From assembly GCA_050185825.1 (NCBI GenBank), contig JBFWZA010000002.1:186001-250000 (forward strand): a DNA stretch of 64,000 nt, in the 5' to 3' direction. Source of the stretch: SZUA-309 sp050185825. Lineage in GTDB: Bacteria > Pseudomonadota > Gammaproteobacteria > Pseudomonadales > Azotimanducaceae. Made by a program: the position numbers and the translations under genes. Below are positions 51,707-60,378 of this stretch, in pieces. The number at the start of each line of letters is the position of its first letter. The first letter of the stretch is position 1. The notes beneath the pieces are model-generated. The model saw only the letters and a program-made list of their open reading frames with translations. It had not been told where the DNA came from and ran no database searches.

Positions 51707-52861
51707 ATGCTGAAACAGGCTTTCGAGCTCACGGTCATGAGCCTGAAGAGCCTCGCCAGACGGCTCGGCACCGCCAGCCTGATCGTGGTCGGCATCGGCG
51801 GGGTGGTGGCGGTGCTGGTGGCACTGCTCGCGATGTCCCAGGGGTTCCGCGCCGCCCTCGTCGAGACCGGTCATGCGGACCGGGCGCTGGTGCTGCGCAC
51901 GGGGGCGGACGACGAGATCACCTCCTGGATGACCATGGACGAGCTGGCCATCGTCTCCGAGCTGCCGGGGGTGATGCTGGCGAGCGGCGAGCTCTTCGTG
52001 GTGGCCGACCTGACCACCCGGGACACCGGCAAGCCCGGCGTGGCCATTGCCCGCGGCCTGTCGCCGGCCGGATTCGAGCTGCGCCCGGAGCTGCGCATCG
52101 TCCACGGCCGGAACCTGGAGTCGGGACGCAACGAGATCATTGCCGGGGTGGATGCGGCCGCCACCTACGCCGGGCTCGAGATCGGCGATACGGTGAACGT
52201 GCGCAATCATGTCTGGACGGTGGTGGGGCACTTCGACGGTGCCGGCGCTCAGAATTCGGAGATCTGGATGGATCTGGCCCTCGCCCAGGGCGCTTTCCGG
52301 CGCGGCGGCTCGGTGAGCAGCATCCGCCTGCAGGTGGATGCCGGCAATCCCGAGGCGGTGGCTGCGGCCATCGAGAGCGATCCCAGGCTCACCGCAGAGC
52401 TCGTGCCGGAGCGGGAGTTCTACCGGCGCCAGTCCCGGGAACGCTCGCAGCTCATCGAGTCGTTCGCCTATCTGGTGTCCGCCATCATGGCGGTGGGCGC
52501 CGTGATCGCGGCGTACAGCACCATGCACGCCGCCGTGCGGGCGCGCGCCGTGGAGATCGCGACGCTGCGGGCGCTGGGGTTTTCCCCGCCGTCCGTGGTG
52601 ATGTCCGTGCTGCTCGAGGCGATGCTGCTGGCGGCGCTGGGCGGTCTTCTCGGCGGCGGGATCGTCTATCTGCTCTACGACGGCTACACGGCCTCGACGC
52701 TGAACGCCTCTCTCTCGCAGGTGGCGTTCGAATTTTCCGTCACGCCGGCGCTGGTGGGTGCGGGGCTGGCCGGGGCGCTGGTGCTCGGGCTGCTGGGCGG
52801 GCTGATGCCGGCACTGGCCGCGGTGCGGATCGGGATCGCGGACGCGCTCCGGGGCGGGTAG
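51707..52861 (+). CDS. FtsX/MacB-type ABC permease, second copy
   Basis: 384 residues with the same layout as the upstream gene: TM1 (ASLIVVGIGGVVAVLVALLAM), a periplasmic core, and three C-terminal TMs around VEIATLRALGFSPPSVVMSVLLEAMLLAALGGLLGGGIVYLL, with the coupling motif LRALGFS. The pair looks like LolC/LolE or MacB-like halves. Export or lipoprotein handling is likely; an ATPase must come from elsewhere. Followed 11 bases later by a small membrane protein gene. Confidence 0.9.
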   Translation: MLKQAFELTVMSLKSLARRLGTASLIVVGIGGVVAVLVALLAMSQGFRAALVETGHADRALVLRTGADDEITSWMTMDELAIVSELPGVMLASGELFVVADLTTRDTGKPGVAIARGLSPAGFELRPELRIVHGRNLESGRNEIIAGVDAAATYAGLEIGDTVNVRNHVWTVVGHFDGAGAQNSEIWMDLALAQGAFRRGGSVSSIRLQVDAGNPEAVAAAIESDPRLTAELVPEREFYRRQSRERSQLIESFAYLVSAIMAVGAVIAAYSTMHAAVRARAVEIATLRALGFSPPSVVMSVLLEAMLLAALGGLLGGGIVYLLYDGYTASTLNASLSQVAFEFSVTPALVGAGLAGALVLGLLGGLMPALAAVRIGIADALRGG

Positions 52862-52872
52862 CCTCCCCGCCC

Positions 52873-53400
52873 ATGGACAGCTTCTTCAACGACGCGATGG
52901 CGGCACGTCTGCAGTACGTGACCTTTCCTCTGGAGCTCGTCGGCGTCACGCTCGCGCTCATCGAGGTCCGTTTCCCGCAGCTGGCGACACGGCTCACGCG
53001 GCAGATCGAGCGGCTGTCGACGCCGCTGGAAGCAGTGCGATCCGGCCGCTCGGGCGCGCTGCTCGAGCGATCCCTTGCCGCGCTGCTGTCCCGAGTGCTG
53101 AAGGCCGGCTTCTACGTGCTCGCGGCGTTCTACGCGATCGGGCTGGTCCGGAGTCTCCTGGGTGAAGCCCCGCTCATGGACTGGTTGCCGGGCATGATCG
53201 TGGGTTTTCTCGTATCGGCCGTCCTTGTCGCCATTCTGCTGGTGATCGTCGGGGTGACGGTGTACTTCCTGGTGGTGGGCGGCTCGGGCTTCGCGCGCCG
53301 GTTCGCTGCGGGCCGGGCCATCGGCACCCTGGGTCTCCTCATCGCCGGCCTTGGGCTGCTCGGCGAGCTTTATCAGTTCCTGAATCAGGCGCTCGGGTGA
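52873..53400 (+). CDS. Membrane protein of unknown function
   Basis: 175 residues. Two or three strong helices in the second half (VLKAGFYVLAAFYAIGLVRSLL, GMIVGFLVSAVLVAILLVIVGVTVYFLVVGG, GTLGLLIAGLGLLGELYQFLNQ) and an amphipathic N-terminal half (LATRLTRQIERLSTPLEAVRSGRSGALLER). I do not recognise it. Same direction and 11 bases after the permease pair, so it may belong with them. Confidence 0.75.
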   Translation: MDSFFNDAMAARLQYVTFPLELVGVTLALIEVRFPQLATRLTRQIERLSTPLEAVRSGRSGALLERSLAALLSRVLKAGFYVLAAFYAIGLVRSLLGEAPLMDWLPGMIVGFLVSAVLVAILLVIVGVTVYFLVVGGSGFARRFAAGRAIGTLGLLIAGLGLLGELYQFLNQALG

Positions 53401-53407
53401 GGTTCGC

Positions 53408-54136
53408 TCAACCGAGCTGCGCCGCCAGCCACGTGGTGAAGGTCTGGTACGGCGCCGTGTCGACGAGGGCGGTGCGGAACGGCACCGCGGCCAGCAGCAG
53501 GGCGCTGATCGCGTAGGCGGGGTGCAGCATCTGCTGCAGCACCGCGTCCCGCACCATGCCGATCCAGATAGGTGAGAGCCAGATCAGGTCATAGAGCAGG
53601 GGCGGAGGACCGAACTCTCCCAGGAACGTCATGCGCCCGACGGCGGCGACCAGCAGCATGGTGGTCGCCACCACCATGAGCCGCTGGTGCACGGCCGGAC
53701 GGTGACGGTAGTGAACGGCCAGACCGAACAGCACCGGAAAGATGAGCATGTCGCTGAGCGGGTGGATCAGCTGCTGCTGCGCGGAGGCGAGACCCTGTTC
53801 GGCCAGCCAGTCGGCAAAGCGGCTGAACGTCACGAGCAATCCGACGGCGATCATCAGCACCCCGTAGCCCGCGAGCCACGGGCCGAGCTGCCGGTGGCGG
53901 GCGGTCTGGCCGCGTGACGGCAGGGTGGCCTGATAGGTGAAGAGCGCCAGCCAGCCCACGTAGATCACGGCGTGGACGTGCACCGGCAGTGACCGCCCGG
54001 TGCCCTCCATGAGGCCGGACGCATAACCGGGCCCGAAGCCGGCGATGGCGATCACCCACATCCACAGGCTGAGATACAGATAGAACCGGTTTTCCGTGCG
54101 GTCGGACTGTCGGGCGCCCAGGGTGGCTTCGCTCAT
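53408..54136 (-). CDS. Polytopic membrane protein of unknown function
   Basis: About 242 residues from ATG 54136 (GAGGGAGA upstream). Six or seven membrane helices with histidines within or beside helices (VHVHAVIYVGWLALFTYQATL, HRQLGPWLAGYGVLMIAVGLLVTFSRF, LIHPLSDMLIFPVLFGLAVHYRHRPAVHQRLMVVATTMLLVAAVGRM), which suggests metal or haem binding as in small cytochrome b-like proteins. The family is not recognised. Divergent from the LexA-controlled gene; the box lies 72 bp upstream of its start. Confidence 0.7.
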   Translation of the reverse strand: MSEATLGARQSDRTENRFYLYLSLWMWVIAIAGFGPGYASGLMEGTGRSLPVHVHAVIYVGWLALFTYQATLPSRGQTARHRQLGPWLAGYGVLMIAVGLLVTFSRFADWLAEQGLASAQQQLIHPLSDMLIFPVLFGLAVHYRHRPAVHQRLMVVATTMLLVAAVGRMTFLGEFGPPPLLYDLIWLSPIWIGMVRDAVLQQMLHPAYAISALLLAAVPFRTALVDTAPYQTFTTWLAAQLG

Positions 54137-54207
54137 GACATCTCCCTCCTCGTGCCCCACACCATAGAGCCTGCCGGCGCCCCGGCAAAGGATCCCTGGC
54201 ATCGGAA

Positions 54208-54227
54208 TGCTGTATGGATATACAGTA
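54208..54227 (+). promoter_or_regulatory. LexA-binding SOS box
   Basis: TGCTGTATGGATATACAGTA matches the E. coli SOS consensus TACTGTATATATATACAGTA at 17 of 20 positions, with the core CTGT-N8-ACAG intact (54210-54225). It ends 6 bases before the start codon of the gene at 54234, so LexA bound here would cover its promoter (possible -10 TACAGT within the box). Confidence 0.8.
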
Positions 54228-54233
54228 TCGCTC

Positions 54234-54539
54234 ATGTCGCTGATCCTCTGCCGCAAGCTGAACCATCGGAACATCGAGCTCCACGACTCCACGCGGGGCG
54301 AGGCTGTGGGCGTGCTGAAACGCTCCGGCGAGTACGGCTACGTGCCCTGGCTCGGCTTCATCGAGCGCGGCAAGGCGGAGCGCACCGGTAAGCCGGTGAA
54401 GCTCCTGATCGCGCGGGTCGGGCATCTGGAGGGGGCCCGCACCCAATGGCGGAACCTGAATCCCGGCGAGCACGTGCAGGGCTGCCTGACCCGGGAGGGG
54501 GCGTACGCGGTGCTGGATCTGGACGTGCGCATCGTCTGA
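54234..54539 (+). CDS. Unknown small protein, predicted SOS-regulated
   Basis: 101 residues from ATG 54234; an ATG at 54207 overlaps the LexA box and is unlikely. The protein is mixed alpha/beta and soluble: SLILCRKLNHRNIELHDSTRG, then EYGYVPWLGFIERGKAERTGKPVKLLIARVGHLEG, ending AYAVLDLDVRIV. The first residues recall CsrA (MLILTRK...) only faintly. I do not recognise the family. The lack of a Shine-Dalgarno and the position of the LexA box suggest a leaderless or near-leaderless transcript. Function unknown; a DNA-damage role is inferred only from the box. Confidence 0.75.
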   Translation: MSLILCRKLNHRNIELHDSTRGEAVGVLKRSGEYGYVPWLGFIERGKAERTGKPVKLLIARVGHLEGARTQWRNLNPGEHVQGCLTREGAYAVLDLDVRIV

Positions 54540-54595
54540 GGGGGGCGTAGTCTGTGTCGCCCGCGCCTTGAGTGCCGCGGTGAGAGGAGGAGAGC

Positions 54596-55060
54596 ATGGC
54601 CGGTCTGAAGGAGATCACCAACTACGTGCGCATGGCGGACGACATCGGCTCGTCCGGGCAGCCCACGCGCGAGCAGTTCGCCGCCATCGCCGAGGCGGGC
54701 TTCGGCGCCGTCGTCAATCTGGCGCTGCCGAGCTCGGATCATGCCATCCCGGAGGAGGGCAGCATCGTCACCGGGCTCGGCATGCGCTTCGTGCACATTC
54801 CCGTGGACTTCGCCGCGCCCACCGCCGCGGACCTCAGGCAGTTCATCGGCGTGATGGAAGCCTTCAGGGGCACGAAGGTCTGGGTGCACTGCGTGGTGAA
54901 CATGCGGGTCTCGGCGTTTCTGTATCACTACCTCCGCAAGGTGCGCGGCCTGCCGGAGGCCGACTGCCGCTCGCCCGTGCTCGAGAAGTGGGCCCCGCAG
55001 ATGGACGAAGTCTGGAAGGCGTTTCTGGCGCTGGACGAGGCGGCCATCCGGGCAGCCTGA
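54596..55060 (+). CDS. Phosphatase-like protein (DSP/tyrosine phosphatase fold) with a short P-loop
   Basis: 154 residues. Layout of small dual-specificity-like phosphatases: IGSSGQPTREQFAAIAEAGFGAVVNLALPS, FVHIPVDFAAPTAADLRQFIGVM and the catalytic segment VWVHCVVNMRVSAFLYHYLRK. The P-loop reads HC99-VVNM-R104, a Cx4R instead of the usual Cx5R, with Asn where Gly is expected, so the activity may be altered. Preceded by AGGAGGAGA. Eight bases before the ABC-F gene. Confidence 0.8.
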   Translation: MAGLKEITNYVRMADDIGSSGQPTREQFAAIAEAGFGAVVNLALPSSDHAIPEEGSIVTGLGMRFVHIPVDFAAPTAADLRQFIGVMEAFRGTKVWVHCVVNMRVSAFLYHYLRKVRGLPEADCRSPVLEKWAPQMDEVWKAFLALDEAAIRAA

Positions 55061-55067
55061 TCGTGCC

Positions 55068-56825
55068 GTGTCGACGCTGCTGAGCTGCCGGGGGCTGACC
55101 CACGCGGCCGGAACCAAGCCGCTGTTCCGGGATATCACCCTGTCCGTGAATCGCGGCGAGAAGATCGGGCTCAACGGTCACAACGGCTGCGGCAAGTCCA
55201 CACTGCTGAAGATCCTGGCCGGGGAGGTTCCACCCGATGACGGCGAGATCAGCCGCCGGCAGGGGCTCCGGCTCGGCATGGTGGAGCAGTTTCTGCCGGA
55301 TAACGTCGGCGCGCTCACCGTGATCGACTCGGTGCTCGCGCGGATTCCTCGCGCCGAGCGGGACGTGGAGGGTTATCGCGCGGCGCTCACCCTGAGCATG
55401 CTGGGCTTCGACGAGGCGCAGCACGCCCTGCGCGTGGGCGACCTCTCCGGCGGCCAGCTCAACCGGCTGATGCTGGCGCGGGCGCTGGTGAACGAGCCGG
55501 ACCTGATCCTCTTCGACGAGCCGAGCAACCACATGGATCTGGCCACCCTCGCCTGGCTCGAGCGGTTCCTGGCCGAGGAGATCCGCTGCGCCTTCGTGCT
55601 CGTCTCTCACGACCGGGCCCTGCTCGATGGCGTAACCCGGCGCACGCTCATTCTCCGCGACGGGAGGCTGCACGCGTTCGAGGCGCCGTACTCGGCGGCG
55701 CGGGAAGCGCTCACGGAGATGGACATCGCCGCTGCCGCGGCCCGGGCGGACGAGGAGAAGAAGATCGCCGCGCTCCGGGCCAGCGCCAAACGGCTCGCCA
55801 TCTGGGGCCAGGTCTACGACAACGAGAAGCTCGCCAGGAAGGCCAAGAGCATGGAAAAGCGCGCCGCGCGCCTGGAGCAGGCGAAGACCTTCGTCTCCCG
55901 CGGCTCCGGGCTGGCGCTGACGCTGGACAGCCGGGAGACGCGTTCGAACCGGATGCTTCGGGTGGCAGATTTTACGGTCACGCCAATGGATGCCCCCGAT
56001 GTGCCGCTCTTCCGAATCAACGAGCTGGTGATCCGGCCCGGGGAGCGCCTCGCGCTGCTCGGCCTGAACGGCTGCGGCAAGACCTCGCTGCTGGCGGCGC
56101 TCATGCGGGTCTGGCGTGCGGACGGGGAGGATGAGCGCATCAGCTTCTCGCCCCAGGCGGCAGTGGGTTACTACGACCAGGAGCTTGCCGAGGTCGCCGG
56201 CGGCGCACAGGAGACGATGCTCACCTTCCTGCGCCGCTCCACACAGGCTCCCGAAGCCCAGCTCAGAAACGGGCTGATCAACGCCGGCTTTGCTTACCTC
56301 GATCACGAGCGCAGGCTCACGGCGCTGTCCGGTGGCGAGCGGGCCAGGCTCATGTTCCTGGCGCTGAAGCTCAACCGGCCGAACTTTCTGATCATGGACG
56401 AGCCCACCAACCACATCGACATCGACGGCCGGGAGGAGCTGGAAGCGCAGCTCGCCGAGTCGGGTGCTACGCTGCTGATGACGTCCCACGACCGGCGCTT
56501 CATCGACAACGTGGCGACGCGCTTCGTGCTGGTGAGCCACGGGCGGCTCGAGGAGATCAACGACCCTGAGGATTTCTATCAGCAGGCGCTGGCCGACGAC
56601 GGCCGCGACGGGCGGCCGGCGATGTCGCACCGGCGCGAATCGGCCTCCGGGCCGGAGGTGCCAGTCACCGGGGCGCAGTCCGGGGAGCAGGTGCTGGAGC
56701 GGATCGTCGAGCTTGAATCGCTGCTGGCAGCCGACCTCGCGCGCAAGTCCCGATTCCAGAAGCCGGATCTGCAGGCAGCGTGGCGCCGGGAGCTCGAGGC
56801 GCTGAACGGCCGCCTCGGCGACTGA
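55068..56825 (+). CDS. ABC-F family ATPase
   Basis: 585 residues from GTG 55068. Two nucleotide-binding domains without membrane segments: first Walker A NGHNGCGKST, signature LSGGQ, Walker B LILFDEPSNHMDL; second Walker A GLNGCGKTS, signature LSGGE, Walker B FLIMDEPTNHID. Between them lies the helical linker (KKIAALRASAKRLAIWGQVYDNEKLARKAKSMEKRAARLEQAKTF) that reaches the ribosome's P-site in ABC-F proteins. A C-terminal coiled extension follows. Acts on translating ribosomes; could affect antibiotic tolerance. Which subfamily is uncertain. Confidence 0.92.
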   Translation: MSTLLSCRGLTHAAGTKPLFRDITLSVNRGEKIGLNGHNGCGKSTLLKILAGEVPPDDGEISRRQGLRLGMVEQFLPDNVGALTVIDSVLARIPRAERDVEGYRAALTLSMLGFDEAQHALRVGDLSGGQLNRLMLARALVNEPDLILFDEPSNHMDLATLAWLERFLAEEIRCAFVLVSHDRALLDGVTRRTLILRDGRLHAFEAPYSAAREALTEMDIAAAAARADEEKKIAALRASAKRLAIWGQVYDNEKLARKAKSMEKRAARLEQAKTFVSRGSGLALTLDSRETRSNRMLRVADFTVTPMDAPDVPLFRINELVIRPGERLALLGLNGCGKTSLLAALMRVWRADGEDERISFSPQAAVGYYDQELAEVAGGAQETMLTFLRRSTQAPEAQLRNGLINAGFAYLDHERRLTALSGGERARLMFLALKLNRPNFLIMDEPTNHIDIDGREELEAQLAESGATLLMTSHDRRFIDNVATRFVLVSHGRLEEINDPEDFYQQALADDGRDGRPAMSHRRESASGPEVPVTGAQSGEQVLERIVELESLLAADLARKSRFQKPDLQAAWRRELEALNGRLGD

Positions 56826-56838
56826 CCCCGACGCTGCG

Positions 56839-57249
56839 TCATTCTCGGCTGGCGCTCCCCGCCAGGTACAGCAGACCCGCCATGATCGCCAGGTTCTTGA
56901 TGTAGTTCTGCATCTCGTGGCCGGCATCCACACCTTCGTAGGTGTTCCAGAAATCGTGCATGAACACGCTGATCAGCAGCGTCAGGCCGGCGAGCAGGAA
57001 CGCCATGATCCCCTCGCGGTAGCCGATGGCGAGGCAGGCGCCGCCGCCGACCTGGAGGACGATGGTGATGACGAGCAGCACCGGTACCAGCGGCACGCCG
57101 TGCTGGGTCATGTAGGCGCTCATCGCCGCCCAGCCGGTGATCTTGGTGATGCCGGGAATGATGAAGTAGAGGCCGAGCAGGACGCGGCCGGTGATCCGCA
57201 GCAGCCGCTGGGCGGTGTCGAGCTGTGCGGAGGAGGCGATCGTGTTCAA
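56839..57249 (-). CDS. DoxX-family membrane protein
   Basis: 136 residues with four helices: RLLRITGRVLLGLYFIIPGITKITGWAAMSAYMTQHGVPLVPVLLVITIVLQVGGGACLAIG and FLLAGLTLLISVFMHDFWN. The GLYFIIPGITKI motif and HDFWN are typical of DoxX proteins, which contribute to redox and thiol-stress functions in the inner membrane. Same direction as the catabolic operon to its right but separated by 24 bases, so it may be its last gene. Confidence 0.88.
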   Translation of the reverse strand: MNTIASSAQLDTAQRLLRITGRVLLGLYFIIPGITKITGWAAMSAYMTQHGVPLVPVLLVITIVLQVGGGACLAIGYREGIMAFLLAGLTLLISVFMHDFWNTYEGVDAGHEMQNYIKNLAIMAGLLYLAGSASRE

Positions 57250-57273
57250 TGCGGAATCTCCTGTGCGGGTTGA

Positions 57274-58785
57274 TCAGCCGGGAAAGGGATCGCGACGGTA
57301 GCGCAGCATCCGGCCGCTGCCGGCGCCGGTGTGTGTGCCAGGGCGTCCGGGGTCGGGCCGCTCGTAGGCCACCGCGCCGTTGACCACCACCAGGCGGATG
57401 CCGTCCGGCTCGGACTGGGGCGTATCGTAGGTGGCGGTGTCGATGATGGCGGCGGGGTCGAACAGCACCAGGTCCGCCCAGGCGCCCTCGCGGATCCGGC
57501 CCCGGTCCTCGAGGCCGAAGGTGGCGGCGGACAGCGATGTCATGCGGCGCACGGCCTCGGGCAGGGAGAGGATGCCGCGCTTGCGGACGTAGTGGCCGAG
57601 CACCCGCGGAAACGTGCCGAAGAGCCGCGGGTGCGGCTTGCCGCGCAGGTCGGGAATGCCGTCCGAGCCCACCATCATGTCGGCGTGGGCGAGGTTCGTC
57701 TCCACGTCCGCCTCGTCGATGATGAACTGGATGCAGATGGTGCGATCGCCCTTCTCGGCCGTGAGGATCTTTGTCACCGCCTCGGTCACGTCGATGCCTT
57801 CCTCCGCGGCGATGTCCGTGAGCATGCGGCCCTCGTAGTGACGGAAGGCGGGGCAGCTTGCGATGCGGATCACCTCGGCGAGATCGCGGCTCACCCGGTC
57901 CAGGTTGAAGTACTCCACCATGCGGCCGCTGCCGGCAGTGTAGGGATAGACGTCGAGGGTCACGCGCTGACCGCCGGCCAGGGCGGCGTCAACTTTCGCG
58001 AGCGACTCGCCGATCCGGCCCCAGTTCGGCCTGCCCGCCGATTTGTGGTGCGAGATGTGGGCGTGCACGTCCGCCTCGCGGCCGATGCGCAGGGTCTCGT
58101 CCACCGCCTCGAGCAGGTGGTCGCCCTCGTTGCGCATGTGGGTGGTGTAGAGGGCGTCGAACGCCTTCGCCTCGCTCGCCAGCTCGATCACCTCCTCCGT
58201 CTCGGACCAGCGTCCGGGGCGGTAGATGAGGCCGGTGGAGAAGCCGCAGGCACCCTGCTCCAGCGCCCGGGCCACGTGGCCGCGCATGGCGGAGAGTTCG
58301 GCCGCGGTAGGCCGACGCTGCTCCCAGCCCATGACAAGGGTGCGCACGGTGTTGTGACCCACCAGCATCATGTTGTTGATGGCCGGCTGCTTCTCGAGCA
58401 CGGCCTGGAAGTAGCCGTTCAGATCCGTGAACTCGCCCACCAGGCCGGCGAGGATGCCGCCGCTCGCGGCGACGCTGTCCTGGTCGGGATCCGCCGGAAT
58501 GGCGGAGAAGCCGCAGTTGCCGCTTACCACCGTGGTCACGCCCTGGGCCAGCTTGAAGCCCATGTCCGGGTGGCGGAAGAAGGCGCCGTCGTCGTGGGCG
58601 TGGGTGTCGATGAAGCCGGGTGAGAGGGTGAGGCCTTCGCCGTCGATCTCCCGGGCGGCGGTCCCCGTGGCGCCGTCCGGGCTCACCGCGGTGATGCGCC
58701 CACCGTCCACGCTGACGTCGGCCGCGAACGGCGGCGCGCCGGTGCCGTCGAGCACGGAGACGTTTCTGATGAGCAGCTCGGTCAT
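57274..58785 (-). CDS. N-acyl-D-amino-acid deacylase (D-aminoacylase family)
   Basis: 503 residues of the amidohydrolase type. Motifs seen: DTHAHDDGAFFRHPDMGFKLAQGVTTVVSGNCGFS (zinc-site His and conserved GNCG loop), GLIYRPGRWSETEEVI, YTTHMRNEGDHLLEAVDE, HISHHKSAGRPNWGR, and MMVGSDGIPDLRGKPHPRLFGTFPRVL with the conserved Asp. It removes acyl groups from N-acyl-D-amino acids, releasing D-amino acids for use. Soluble and cytoplasmic. In the leftward operon. Confidence 0.9.
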   Translation of the reverse strand: MTELLIRNVSVLDGTGAPPFAADVSVDGGRITAVSPDGATGTAAREIDGEGLTLSPGFIDTHAHDDGAFFRHPDMGFKLAQGVTTVVSGNCGFSAIPADPDQDSVAASGGILAGLVGEFTDLNGYFQAVLEKQPAINNMMLVGHNTVRTLVMGWEQRRPTAAELSAMRGHVARALEQGACGFSTGLIYRPGRWSETEEVIELASEAKAFDALYTTHMRNEGDHLLEAVDETLRIGREADVHAHISHHKSAGRPNWGRIGESLAKVDAALAGGQRVTLDVYPYTAGSGRMVEYFNLDRVSRDLAEVIRIASCPAFRHYEGRMLTDIAAEEGIDVTEAVTKILTAEKGDRTICIQFIIDEADVETNLAHADMMVGSDGIPDLRGKPHPRLFGTFPRVLGHYVRKRGILSLPEAVRRMTSLSAATFGLEDRGRIREGAWADLVLFDPAAIIDTATYDTPQSEPDGIRLVVVNGAVAYERPDPGRPGTHTGAGSGRMLRYRRDPFPG

Positions 58786-58821
58786 GTGGTTCCCCTCGAT
58801 CTGGGTTTGCTGAATCCGCCT

Positions 58822-60357
58822 TCAGAGTCCGTAGCGGCCCGGCTCCGTGCGCAGCCACTCGCCCACCATCTCCCCGACCAGGATCGCCGAGAGGTTGGTG
58901 TTGGCGCGCGGCACGAACGGCAGGATGGAGGCGTCCGCCACCACCAGGCCGTCCTGGAAGTGGCAGCAGCCGCGCTGATCCACCACGGCCATGGGATCCG
59001 TCTTCGGCCCCATCTTCACGGTGGCGGATGGGTGGTAGCCGCTGCCGGCGAACTTCCGTATGAGGCCCTTGAGCGCGTCGTCGTCGTTGGGCCGGGCCGG
59101 ATCGGGAAAGGTCACCGCTTCGATCATGTCGGCCAGCGGCCCGCTGCGGGTGAAGGCCAGCGTGTCCTTCAGGCAGCCGAGCAGGCGGTCCGTGTCGCGG
59201 TCGTCCTCGCAGAAGCGGTTGTCGATCACGGGTGCCGCGCGCGGATCGGCGCTTGCGAGGCGCAGCTCGCCGCGGCCGTACTGGTACTCGAGCACGGCGG
59301 CGATGGAGAAGAGGGGCGGGCCGTTCCTGCGGCCGGCAAAGCTGATCTGCTCGATCTGCAGGTCGTTGCGCTTCTCGGAGCCTTTCGCCGTGTAGCGGAG
59401 GATGGTCTGAATGATGGGGGCGTCGAAGTCGATGAGGGCGCCGTCCTTCACGGCGCAGACCACGGAGATGGCGGGGTGATCGGAGAGGTTCCTGCCCACG
59501 CCCGGTGCTACCGCCACCGGCTCGATGCCGTGCCGTTCGAGCTCGTCCTCGGGACCGATACCGGAGCGCATGAGGATGGCCGGTGACTGGATCGCGCCGG
59601 CGGCGAGCACCACCAGCCTTCCCCGGATCTCGCGCACCTTGCCGCCGCTTTCCACTTCCACGCCGGTGCAGGTGCCGTTCTCACAAACGAGCCGACGCAC
59701 CAGCGTCTCGGCCTGGATGGTGAGGTTCGGGCGGATGCGCGCCGGCGCCAGGTAGCCGACCGCGCAGGAGATGCGCAGCCTGCCCAGCTTGTTCATGGGC
59801 TGCGGCCCGCTGCCGACACTGTCCGGCGCGTTGGCATCCGGGCAGTCGGGATAGCCGAGCTCGCGGGCGGTCTCCAGAAAGGCCTGGTGCTGCGGCAGCA
59901 GCTCGTGGTGCGGATAGCGGCGGATGCTGATGGGCCCCGCATCACCATGGTAGGGCGCCGCCCCGAAATCCAGGTCGCGCTCCAGACGCCGGTAGGCGGG
60001 CAGCACCTTCTCCCAGGCCCAGTCAGGATTGCCCGCATCGGCCCACTCGGCGTGATCCTCCGGCAGGCTCCTGAGCGCGATGGTGGTGTTCACCGCGCTC
60101 GAGCCGCCCACCACCCGGCCGCGCGGGAAGTTGACGCTGCGGCCGCGGGTGGGCTGGTACTCGAATCCCCAGTCGTGGGCGGTGTAGGAGTTGTTGTGGC
60201 TGTTCAGCAGATCGAACGGCGTAGCGGCGAGCGCCGGATAGTCCGGCCCGGCCTCGATGAGCAGCACGGTCCGGTTCGGGTCCTCGCTGGCGCGCGCGGC
60301 GATGGCGCAGCCGGCGCTGCCGGCGCCGACCACGATGACGTCCCAGGGTTCGCTCAT
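58822..60357 (-). CDS. GMC-family FAD oxidoreductase (choline-dehydrogenase-like)
   Basis: 511 residues. FAD-binding VIVVGAGSAGCAIAARASEDPNRTVLLIEAGPDY, GRVVGGSSAVNTTIALR, AGAIQSPAILMRSGIGP, and catalytic His in GSGYHPSATVKMG, with a partner region RANTNLSAILVGEMVGEWL where the usual second His is Asn. No signal peptide and no Tat partner, unlike the GMC gene at 34430. Likely oxidises an alcohol produced by the preceding operon members. 21 bases after the acetyltransferase gene. Confidence 0.9.
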   Translation of the reverse strand: MSEPWDVIVVGAGSAGCAIAARASEDPNRTVLLIEAGPDYPALAATPFDLLNSHNNSYTAHDWGFEYQPTRGRSVNFPRGRVVGGSSAVNTTIALRSLPEDHAEWADAGNPDWAWEKVLPAYRRLERDLDFGAAPYHGDAGPISIRRYPHHELLPQHQAFLETARELGYPDCPDANAPDSVGSGPQPMNKLGRLRISCAVGYLAPARIRPNLTIQAETLVRRLVCENGTCTGVEVESGGKVREIRGRLVVLAAGAIQSPAILMRSGIGPEDELERHGIEPVAVAPGVGRNLSDHPAISVVCAVKDGALIDFDAPIIQTILRYTAKGSEKRNDLQIEQISFAGRRNGPPLFSIAAVLEYQYGRGELRLASADPRAAPVIDNRFCEDDRDTDRLLGCLKDTLAFTRSGPLADMIEAVTFPDPARPNDDDALKGLIRKFAGSGYHPSATVKMGPKTDPMAVVDQRGCCHFQDGLVVADASILPFVPRANTNLSAILVGEMVGEWLRTEPGRYGL

Positions 60358-60378
60358 GGTTGTGTCATGCGCCTTTTC

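Noticed and set aside
54234..54539. Possible CsrA homologue
   Set aside because: Only the first residues (MSLILCRKLN) recall CsrA MLILTRK; the rest has a different length and no conserved RNA-binding segments.
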